NCBI GenBank assembly: GCA_012034595.1
Contig: JAAUPE010000086.1
Location: 1 to 32,088 of the forward strand
Reading direction: 5' to 3'
Origin: Calothrix sp. CSU_2_0
Lineage (GTDB): Bacteria > Cyanobacteriota > Cyanobacteriia > Cyanobacteriales > Nostocaceae
Length of the DNA: 32,088 nucleotides
Shown here: positions 16,426-23,705 of the stretch, piece after piece
Numbering within the stretch: the first letter of the stretch is position 1
How the letters are laid out: each line of letters begins with the position of its first letter
Made by a program: the position numbers and the translations under genes
Notes under the pieces: model-generated
The model's input: only the letters and a program-made list of their open reading frames with translations
Told to the model about the DNA's origin: nothing
Databases searched by the model: none

Positions 16426-16529
16426 ATACCAATTCACTAAAACCGTGATACATATATATTTCTCGTAGGAGTTTAGCATTGCTAAACCCTTACCGACTTA
16501 TTTGTATCATGATTAAAGTGAAACGGTAT
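16426..16529. mobile_element. 104-bp MITE-like element
   Basis: The ends form terminal inverted repeats of 27 bases (16426-16452 and 16503-16529) with about 21 of 27 positions matching; the outer ATACC/GGTAT, TTCACT/AGTGAA and inner TGATACA/TGTATCA blocks are exact. TA-rich flanks would suit a TA target. The middle holds a GTTTAGC-ATT-GCTAAAC hairpin (16471-16487), itself a common dispersed sequence. There is no coding capacity. Confidence 0.55.
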
Positions 16530-16666
16530 TAGCTTGTGCATTTTCACGGTAAAAGTTTTACTTATAACTGATATGTACCAGATTGCAAGAGATAAAAGCC
16601 GCATATACACGCAGGCAAATACAGATATAAGGTGTCTTTTAAACTTCAAAGTACGTAAGTTTTATT

Positions 16667-16704
16667 TGTGATTTGTCGCACTATTTTCGGTGATGTAAGT
16701 CACA
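16667..16704 (+). promoter_or_regulatory. CRP-like (SyCRP1-type) palindromes
   Basis: GGTGA-TGTAAG-TCACA (16689-16704) differs by one base from the CRP/SyCRP1 consensus TGTGA-N6-TCACA. A poorer partner, TGTGA-TTTGTC-GCACT, lies at 16667-16682. A perfect palindrome, GTAGATATCTAC, follows at 16737-16748. All lie 50-130 bases upstream of the small ORF at 16795. Binding is inferred. Confidence 0.4.
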
Positions 16705-16794
16705 ATTTTTTTTTAGGAAAATTGCAAACTGGGGTTGTAGATATCTACGGAAATTGAAAAAAGTTTAATTTATTTGAAAATAGAGGTAGAGATA

Positions 16795-16896
16795 ATGTTG
16801 TTGAATTTTGGTGATGCTTCTCAGGTTATTATCATTGCTGCTGCTGCGAGTGTTTTGTTGTCTTCTGGGATGTGGTTGACAATACGCAAAAATTAG
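16795..16896 (+). CDS. 33-residue single-span membrane protein candidate
   Basis: The ORF reads MLLNFGDASQVIIIAAAASV then LLSSGMWLTIRKN and ends in TAG. Residues 9-30 form a clear transmembrane helix with small residues (AAAAS), and the C-terminus is basic, so it would be inserted with N-out/C-in topology. GAGGTAGA at 16782-16789 is a plausible ribosome binding site 5 bases before the ATG. CRP-like palindromes lie upstream. It is convergent with the TPR-CHAT gene, which ends 47 bases away. Its size and composition recall small subunits of photosynthetic or NDH complexes, but I recognise no family, and it could be a chance ORF. Confidence 0.45.
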   Translation: MLLNFGDASQVIIIAAAASVLLSSGMWLTIRKN

Positions 16897-16943
16897 ATGT
16901 CTCATGCAGAGAGAGGAGTTTTTAGAAGTTTTTTGCTGGTAAA

Positions 16944-19900
16944 TTAATCTAGATTGCCGCTAATTTTAAATCCTGCCCAATAATATGGATGGTTATATAA
17001 CTTTTCATTTGCTGACATATTACTTGTTTTAGATAGCTGAGTTGCGACTAGTGACTGTATTCTTACACCACCCAAAGGCGATTTTCTTAGAAGTACATCA
17101 TACCATTTCTTCAAATCGCCTACGGTTAATTCTTTCAACCAAATAGTTGCTTCGTTTAATGCGACTGTGGCTGATTTCCCTTGCTTTAATTTGCGGTAAA
17201 ATTCCACCATTACTAATGCATTTGCACCAGGTTCTACCATCCATTGTGTACTCACAATATGGTTAACACCTTGTTTCATAAATACGCTAATTGCACCAAC
17301 ATATTCTGATGTAATGCTTTGCTGATTAAGATTAACGATTTCACCTGCGGATAGGGTAATTAAGTTGTAATTAATTAAATCATTATGACTAATTTCTTCG
17401 AGGGCAAGTTTATCTGATTCTGCGAGCAATAATTCTGATTTTTGTGGGTGAATTGTGTTATCAGTCGCGTAACCTGTAAAGTGCAAAATATTAAAGTTTT
17501 TTATTTCATTTTCCACTTCTTGTTTTGTTGCATTTTCACCCAGAATCCGTTTCATTTTACTAAACATCTGGGTAATTGCTTCGGTTTCTAATTTTGTTGA
17601 TTTTAATGCTTTGTAACCAAGAGTATTTGGTGCTTCTATACTAAGTAAAGATTGCTGTTCTAAACGCCAAACTTTATTTAATTGCGATAATCCAATTTCG
17701 GCAGTGGGAAGATAACTAATAGTTAGTTCTGAGTTGCTAGATTCAAGCTGAAATAGCGCATGTAAGGGTAAATTAAATAGTTCGCGATGGGGAATTAAAA
17801 TTATTTTTGTAATCCCTTCAAGTTCGTGTTCTATGGCAGAAATATTCAAAATTTCGCGAAGTTTGAGCAAGCGATGAAGCATATCCTGTTGCCACGAATA
17901 TTCCCAGGAATTTTGATTTTGTTCTATGTTTTCAATTCCAAACTGGCAATATTCATGATATTCTTGCTGCCAATCATTCAGCCAATCTTCAAACGCTGTT
18001 AAGCGCTCCACTGCTTCCGGAATTGGTAACTCATCCATTTCCCCAATACTAAAAATTGGTGTAAAAACTAGTAACGGTTCGGGATGGTTTTTCTTAACAA
18101 TGAAACTGCGTAGTCCCGATGGGCTAATATGCCAGTAAATTATCGCAGTTGTCGAATTTACTAATTCTTGAATTTTGTTATAGTCGGGGGAAGAAATATT
18201 TTGATTAAAACCGGAAATCAACCAATTTAAACAAGCATTTTTACCAGATTCGGCAAGTTCTAATGCTTGAACTAATTCACCTTGCTGAACGGCAATGTCT
18301 ACAGCGAGTTGTCCCAAACTAGCAAATTTTAATGCTAGTTCTTTTTGACTGTCTTCCGAATGATTTGCGTTGTTTTGCGCGTCATTTAAAGCCTTAGTTA
18401 ATAAACTTGCTGCGTAGGTTTGGAATTGCTGTGCTTGGTTTGTATCCCCAAAACCTAGTAAAACTTTAGTAATGTTTTGCAGAACTTCTAAATGCAGTTC
18501 GAGAAAATTTTCTGGAGTTGCTGTTAGTAATGCTTGATTGTATGCGTGAATCGCTTGTGACCAATCTTCATTAATAAAACTATTATGCTTACCTCTGTCA
18601 TAATAAGCATTTCCCAGGGTCAAATGCAGTTTTGCCCAAGCTTCGGGATAGGTATTTTGGTCTATATAATTGACTGCTGCGGCATAAGTTGATAATCTCC
18701 CATCCTTACCCCGTGCTGTTAATGATGGGTTTTCAGATGCGATCGCACTATGGGAACTCAGGTAAAAGTCAAATCCTGGCGATTTTTCAACCGCATTTGC
18801 TCTTGCCATCCAAGCTTCTAGGTAGTCGGGTTGTAATTGTAATGTGTAATCAAACGACAAAATCGCGTCTTCGTATTTCTCAATAGCAAACAGCAGTAAA
18901 CCGCGATTGTACCAAGCGATATGAAAGTTAGGTTCGATGGTTACAGTTTCATCGTAGGCAAGAATTGCCTTTTGCGGTTGTCCTAATTTCTCATGTGCGA
19001 TCGCTTTATTAAACCAAGCAATATAAAGATTTGGTTGGATATCTAATGCTTTATCCCAAGCGGAAATTGCTTCTTGCCATTGTCCTAAATTTGCATAAAT
19101 TACGCCTTTGTCAATCCAAATATCGTATAATTCTGGGTTCAAAGCCAGAGCATTATCATAGGAGTCAATTGCATCTTCATGTCGTTGACATTTATCTAAA
19201 GCCATACCACGTAAATACCAAAGTTCATAGGAGCCTGGTTGCAATTTTAAAGCTTTTTGATAGGAAATAATCGCATTTTCCCACTGTTCTAATTGTGCCT
19301 GTGCTAAACCACGATTAAACCAAGCTAAATTATACTGCGGTTGAATTTCCAGAGCTTCGTCAAATGAGGTAATTGCTTCGGCATAAAGTTTATTTTCTGA
19401 CAGAGCAACTCCGCGATAATACCAAGCTTGTGCGTCTTGTGGTTCGAGTTGGGTTGCTTTGTCATAACAAGAAATTGCTGCGGGGATTTGACCTAATTTC
19501 AACAATGCTAAAGCTTTACCAGACCAAGCTTCATCATAATCTGATTTGAGTTGAATCGCTTTATCAAAAGATGCTAAAGCTCCGTCAAACCGTTCGAGTT
19601 CCCCTAAACCAGCACCTCGATTAAACCATGCTTTGTAATAATCGGGTTTAATTGCGATCGCATTCTCATAACTCGCGATCGCATTCTCCAATTTACCCAA
19701 ATGGAACAGCGCTAAACCACGATTAAACCAATATTCGTAGGCATCGGGAGACAATGCGATCGCTTGGTCATATGATGCGATCGCGCTAGCTAAATCCCCA
19801 TTTTTTGCCTGCTGAAGTCCTTGATAATACCATGCTTGTGCTTCAGCTTGTGTACTGGCTTGATTCGGTTCACTTGCTATGGATAATTGCTGTGTATTTG

Positions 19901-21296
19901 CCTGACTTAATAATCCAGATGCTAATTGTTCGACTAAATTTGCGCTTTGCTGCAACCTTACCCACAGTTCATCAAGGGTAACAGCAACAGTTGACGGTAC
20001 GTTTATTTGTGTTCTATCAGTAGTTAGATTTGTAGCAGCATTTTTTTCAAAGATTTGCCTGGTGACAGGCATAATTGGAGCATCGAAATCATCATCAATA
20101 TTATTTGCTATTAAGTCATTTGCTGTTAATTGTTCGCTTGCTGTAATTTCTCTTTCAAGACTTTCATCTACTACTGTTTGGTTTACTAATTCAACAAGTT
20201 CTGTTTCTGCTTGTGCCGATGTTATTTCAAAATTAGATAGTTCCTGAGATGTAGTTGTCTCAATTGAATTTTTGCTTGAATCATCAACCGTTTCATCTAA
20301 GTCTTTATCTAAGTGAGAAACTATTTCTTTCTCAGGTATTGAGGGAGTTTGGAATGGTACAGAAATTGTTGTTTCGGGAACAAAGAACTCAACATAATTT
20401 GCATCAATAATCCGTGCCCATTCTTCGCCAGTCAAAGACGTGGATGAATCTATTTCTTCTATTTCTTCTATTTCTGTTTGTTCTTCTGTTGTTTCTTTCT
20501 TGGTTTCTGCAATATCTATCGGATTAGCATTTACACCCCATAAAGTTTCGCCAAATTCGCGTAACAATTGCTGCCCTGGACTATCTTCCAGTGAATTATC
20601 GATAATATTTAATTCTATATTTTCTGAATTTAAATTTGCGATGACAGCATCCACTTCATCAACAACAAAATCTTCAGAAATTAAACTGGATAATGATTGA
20701 TTTAATTCAGCTTCCGATTCTGTATTTGGTTTATTTGGAGTTAGATTTTCCGAGGATTTATTCCATAATTCTTCCCCAAATACATCTATTAATGATTGAC
20801 CTGAACTACTTTCTTCTAAAACATTATTTTTTAACTGGTTTTCTACTTGATTATCAAAATTTGATAATGTTGTATTTTCTTCTCTAGAATTACCATCAAT
20901 TAAACTAGCAATTACTGGATTAATAAAATCGTAACTAACTATCTCCGATTTCGCATTCTCTTCTAAATCATCCTCTAAATTATTATGAGGATAATCATCT
21001 ATACAAATTTCTTCTACTACATAAAAATCTTCTACAGAATCGGCAGCATCAAAACCTACAAATATTACATCTTCTTCAGTTATATCTCTAACTTCATCAC
21101 TACTAATATTCGAGCTATTAGTAATATCAGGCAATTCAGAATTGAGTAAATTAGATACACTTTCTGGCTGAGAATTATCCCATAACTCATCACCAAATAC
21201 TCTAATTAAATCTTGTCCAGGTGTCTCAAGCGGTACAAAAGAAGTTATTGCATCTAAGTTGACAATATCTACAATTGCAGTCTCGAAATCCATCAT
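16944..21296 (-). CDS. TPR-CHAT protein with a catalytically degenerate CHAT domain
   Basis: This cytoplasmic 1450-residue protein has three parts. Residues 1-450 are acidic and low in complexity, probably disordered, with three copies of a motif: TPGQDLIRVFGDELWD (25-40), SSGQSLIDVFGEELWN (165-180), SPGQQLLREFGETLWG (239-254). Residues 488-828 are ten consecutive 34-residue TPRs, each beginning near a Trp (489, 523, 557 and so on), with further helical repeats to about 1020. Residues 1050-1450 are a CHAT (caspase-HetF-associated) domain: LIPHRELFNLPLHALF, LHFTGYATD (1271-1279), LSAGEIVNL (1315-1323), VNHIVSTQWMVEP and the terminal HPYYWAGF. Active CHAT proteases have ...HG and ...AC at these loops; Tyr1276 and Gly1318 stand at the His and Cys positions, so protease activity is unlikely. 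The ATG overlaps the upstream gene by 4 bases, so the two are probably translationally coupled. Function unknown. Confidence 0.9.
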   Translation of the reverse strand: MMDFETAIVDIVNLDAITSFVPLETPGQDLIRVFGDELWDNSQPESVSNLLNSELPDITNSSNISSDEVRDITEEDVIFVGFDAADSVEDFYVVEEICIDDYPHNNLEDDLEENAKSEIVSYDFINPVIASLIDGNSREENTTLSNFDNQVENQLKNNVLEESSSGQSLIDVFGEELWNKSSENLTPNKPNTESEAELNQSLSSLISEDFVVDEVDAVIANLNSENIELNIIDNSLEDSPGQQLLREFGETLWGVNANPIDIAETKKETTEEQTEIEEIEEIDSSTSLTGEEWARIIDANYVEFFVPETTISVPFQTPSIPEKEIVSHLDKDLDETVDDSSKNSIETTTSQELSNFEITSAQAETELVELVNQTVVDESLEREITASEQLTANDLIANNIDDDFDAPIMPVTRQIFEKNAATNLTTDRTQINVPSTVAVTLDELWVRLQQSANLVEQLASGLLSQANTQQLSIASEPNQASTQAEAQAWYYQGLQQAKNGDLASAIASYDQAIALSPDAYEYWFNRGLALFHLGKLENAIASYENAIAIKPDYYKAWFNRGAGLGELERFDGALASFDKAIQLKSDYDEAWSGKALALLKLGQIPAAISCYDKATQLEPQDAQAWYYRGVALSENKLYAEAITSFDEALEIQPQYNLAWFNRGLAQAQLEQWENAIISYQKALKLQPGSYELWYLRGMALDKCQRHEDAIDSYDNALALNPELYDIWIDKGVIYANLGQWQEAISAWDKALDIQPNLYIAWFNKAIAHEKLGQPQKAILAYDETVTIEPNFHIAWYNRGLLLFAIEKYEDAILSFDYTLQLQPDYLEAWMARANAVEKSPGFDFYLSSHSAIASENPSLTARGKDGRLSTYAAAVNYIDQNTYPEAWAKLHLTLGNAYYDRGKHNSFINEDWSQAIHAYNQALLTATPENFLELHLEVLQNITKVLLGFGDTNQAQQFQTYAASLLTKALNDAQNNANHSEDSQKELALKFASLGQLAVDIAVQQGELVQALELAESGKNACLNWLISGFNQNISSPDYNKIQELVNSTTAIIYWHISPSGLRSFIVKKNHPEPLLVFTPIFSIGEMDELPIPEAVERLTAFEDWLNDWQQEYHEYCQFGIENIEQNQNSWEYSWQQDMLHRLLKLREILNISAIEHELEGITKIILIPHRELFNLPLHALFQLESSNSELTISYLPTAEIGLSQLNKVWRLEQQSLLSIEAPNTLGYKALKSTKLETEAITQMFSKMKRILGENATKQEVENEIKNFNILHFTGYATDNTIHPQKSELLLAESDKLALEEISHNDLINYNLITLSAGEIVNLNQQSITSEYVGAISVFMKQGVNHIVSTQWMVEPGANALVMVEFYRKLKQGKSATVALNEATIWLKELTVGDLKKWYDVLLRKSPLGGVRIQSLVATQLSKTSNMSANEKLYNHPYYWAGFKISGNLD

Positions 21297-21940
21297 TCTA
21301 CGAAATTAGAGCTTTTTAAATTAGTAGTTTCTAAATTAGACACCACATCAAACTGCCTACCTTCCTCAATTTCCGTTTCCTGAAAATATTCACCATACTC
21401 ATTTAAAAACAAATTTTGTTCGGGTAGTTCAGAACTTTGAACAAGCGGAGGTAATGGAGGTAATAAAGAGTTACTTTCAGCCTTATTTGTAGCAGGTGGT
21501 ACATGTATCTCAATTCCCCCCACCATTGGTTCATTACTAACATCTTGCCAGTACTCGCTACCAGAATTACGTGCTAGCAATTGCATCCCAATTTCATAGG
21601 CTAAATCTCCCACATTTCCAACTTCTAACTCACCATACTGTACAAGTCGAAATGCCAAATCGTCATTAGGAACAGGAGAAGCAAGTAAGCGATCGCCATA
21701 ATTTTGCAACCACACCAACCAACGTTCTTCGCTGATGCGGTTTTCCATGCGCTGGAGGAACTTAATAGCCCATTGTTGCCCCCGCATTTGCGCTACACCT
21801 TCCAAAAGCTGGCTAAACAAATAATCTAAATCCGCATTCGTTAATTCAGGCAGCGATCGCATCATAGTCTGCCGCGCTACCTGTCGGGGAGAACGCTCCT
21901 GTTTTTTGCCAAAGAGTTGTTGGAAAATCTTTTTAAGCAT
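21293..21940 (-). CDS. Short partner protein A of the TPR-CHAT gene, unknown family
   Basis: I do not recognise a named family. The 215-residue protein starts with a short basic-hydrophobic helix (MLKKIFQQLFGKK) that could lie on a membrane. Residues 30-125 form a helical domain (LTNADLDYLFSQLLEGVAQMRGQQW...ELEVGNVGDLAYEIGMQLLARN) shared with the protein encoded at 22605-23339; a little over half of about 95 aligned positions are identical by eye. Residues 140-215 are variable, acidic and probably disordered. The stop codon overlaps the start of the TPR-CHAT gene (GAATGATGG), so the two proteins are probably made together and may form a complex. No catalytic motif is visible. Confidence 0.75.
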   Translation of the reverse strand: MLKKIFQQLFGKKQERSPRQVARQTMMRSLPELTNADLDYLFSQLLEGVAQMRGQQWAIKFLQRMENRISEERWLVWLQNYGDRLLASPVPNDDLAFRLVQYGELEVGNVGDLAYEIGMQLLARNSGSEYWQDVSNEPMVGGIEIHVPPATNKAESNSLLPPLPPLVQSSELPEQNLFLNEYGEYFQETEIEEGRQFDVVSNLETTNLKSSNFVE

Positions 21941-22604
21941 TAAGCAACTTCACTAACCGCTTGAGTATCTACCTTACACTCGGATGTTTTTTGGGATTTT
22001 GGCGATAAGTCTAGTACAACAAGGCAAAAGTAAAAATGCACTCACACACTCATAAATAAAGTCTATAAAACAAGTAATCGTGCAGAATTATTTACACATA
22101 AGTATATAGTCTGGATAAGGGTTTCATGCCTTAATGTTGTGTAATTAATTTCGCTTAACTACTTAGTATGTTTATTTCCACCAAGCTGTACTAGCTTAAT
22201 CCTAAGTATCTATCACACATTGTGTAACCTCCCACAAATCAGAATTACACCCTAAAACTAAAATTAGAGTCAAAACTAACCCAAGTTACTAAAACTCAAC
22301 TGCCTCCCCTGCAACACAATGCACCAGCAGAAAATACTATCTGTCAATACCTAACAACATAGTTCTTGAGAAACAAAAGTTACCATAGCACCCAAACTGG
22401 CTTTAGCGCTATATTTCCTTGAACAAACAATTAAATTGGGATGGGAATGGGGGATTGGGAACTTGTACTGAGCTTTGCCTAAGTATTGGGTATTGGGCAT
22501 TACCCAGGCAAAACCTTCCTGTTGCGCTTTGCGGCAAGCGCAGGGTGGGGTATTACGAATTGTGCCCATAATCCCCATTTTCTCAAACATATAGTACTAT
22601 TGAA
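21941..22604. other. 664-base gap between the two paralogue genes
   Basis: No convincing gene is present. A 79-codon minus-strand frame at 22351-22590 is made mostly of GGGCATTGGG-like repeats and a GCGCTTTGCGGCAAGCGC palindrome and is not protein-like. ACACA-T-TGTGT (22214-22224) is a small palindrome. The promoter of the 21940-16944 gene pair is probably in the part nearest 21940. Confidence 0.4.
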
Positions 22605-23339
22605 CTAGACTTCTGGTTCTTCGGTTGCGACTTGAGCGGTCGCTTGGAACTGATCCACCAAAGCCTGAATGATATCCTCTGGATTATCGCTTTCAATCCC
22701 CACTTGTTGAGCAACAATTTGGCGTAAATTACCATCTTCTTGCATCAGTTCGTATAGCTGATCGAGGGTAATGGTTTGAAAATCGCCTTCGGGGTTGTCT
22801 TCTGGGAGAATGGTTTGATTGGGTTCGCCGATTTTTTCTGGATATGTCTCTGGATATGTCTCTGGATATGTCTCTGAGGATGTCCCTGAGAGCGTCTCCA
22901 AGGCTGATACTGCATCTGGTCCGCTATAATCCCATATAGGTTCTTGTTGGTTTCGTGTAATTAAACCCATGCCAATGTCGTAAGCAAGATTGCCAACTTC
23001 ACCAACTTCTAATTCGCCAAGTTGTATCAACCGCGAAGCTAGTTCGTTATTTGGAGCAGATGATGCCATTAATTTATCGCTAAATCTCCGCAGCCATTCA
23101 ACCCAGCGTTCAGTAGAAACACGGTGTTCAATGTTATGCAACCATTTCAGTGCCCAAGCCTGTCCGCGTGCTTGATTCACTCCTTCCAAGAGTTCGCTGA
23201 ATAAAAATTCCAAATCTGTGTCGTTGAGGGGAGGAACTGCTTTCTGCTGAACATTTGTGTTAATTGTTGTGGGGGTTGACTTGATTCCCAGCAAACTTTG
23301 AAAAAGACCTTTGAGCCACTGAATGAGCCGTTTGAACAT
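22605..23339 (-). CDS. Paralogue B of the TPR-CHAT partner protein
   Basis: This 244-residue protein of unknown family has the same plan as its neighbour at 21293-21940: an amphipathic N-terminal helix (MFKRLIQWLKGLFQSLLGIK), a conserved helical domain at 35-130 (DLEFLFSELLEGVNQARGQ...GELEVGEVGNLAYDIGMGL) and an acidic tail. The tail contains three to four tandem TYPE units (SETYPETYPETYPE), encoded by exact 12-base repeats, and ends in another helical piece (TLDQLYELMQEDGNLRQIVA, about 192-211). No catalytic residues stand out. It lies on the same strand as the other two cluster genes, 664 bases upstream, and is divergent from dnaX. It probably arose by duplication and may bind the same TPR-CHAT partner; this is inference. 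Confidence 0.75.
   Translation of the reverse strand: MFKRLIQWLKGLFQSLLGIKSTPTTINTNVQQKAVPPLNDTDLEFLFSELLEGVNQARGQAWALKWLHNIEHRVSTERWVEWLRRFSDKLMASSAPNNELASRLIQLGELEVGEVGNLAYDIGMGLITRNQQEPIWDYSGPDAVSALETLSGTSSETYPETYPETYPEKIGEPNQTILPEDNPEGDFQTITLDQLYELMQEDGNLRQIVAQQVGIESDNPEDIIQALVDQFQATAQVATEEPEV
22838..22873. repeat. Three exact 12-base coding repeats (TYPE units)
   Basis: CTGGATATGTCT occurs three times head to tail in the minus-strand gene, giving the repeated Thr-Tyr-Pro-Glu units. Diverged copies follow. Perfect identity suggests recent slippage. Confidence 0.85.
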
Positions 23340-23705
23340 CTACATGCACCCTTCACTCGTTGGTGTGTACCCTAAGATTGTAGCGATAGGGCTGCACTCA
23401 TAGGGATGTATCAATTAAATAAAATCTACAGACAAATTATTATTAACATTCATTAATTTATTAAATGTTTAAATCTTTTTCATGTAGAAAAATGCTCTAG
23501 TACAAAAAAAATCAACTGAGAAAGCAGAACGTAGAATGAGTAACTGATAATTTGCAAGGTTTTCAGCCAATATAAATAGTTAGTTTATTTATGTAGCGCT
23601 GTACTAGTCGCAAAAAATTGTCTTTAACTACGTTTAAAATAAATAGGCTCAAATAGGGCGCTTGTGTAAATTGTCCACCTTTTAGGCGTTGAAATCGCGA
23701 TAACC
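23340..23705. other. Divergent promoter region of dnaX and paralogue B
   Basis: The 366 bases are AT-rich and hold no ORF, tRNA or strong hairpin that I can support. Promoters for both flanking genes must lie here, but no hexamer pair stands out. Confidence 0.35.

Noticed and set aside
22351-22590. 79-codon minus-strand ORF between the paralogue genes
   Set aside because: Its sequence comes from GGGCATTGGG-like repeats and a GC palindrome; the composition is not protein-like and no domain is visible.
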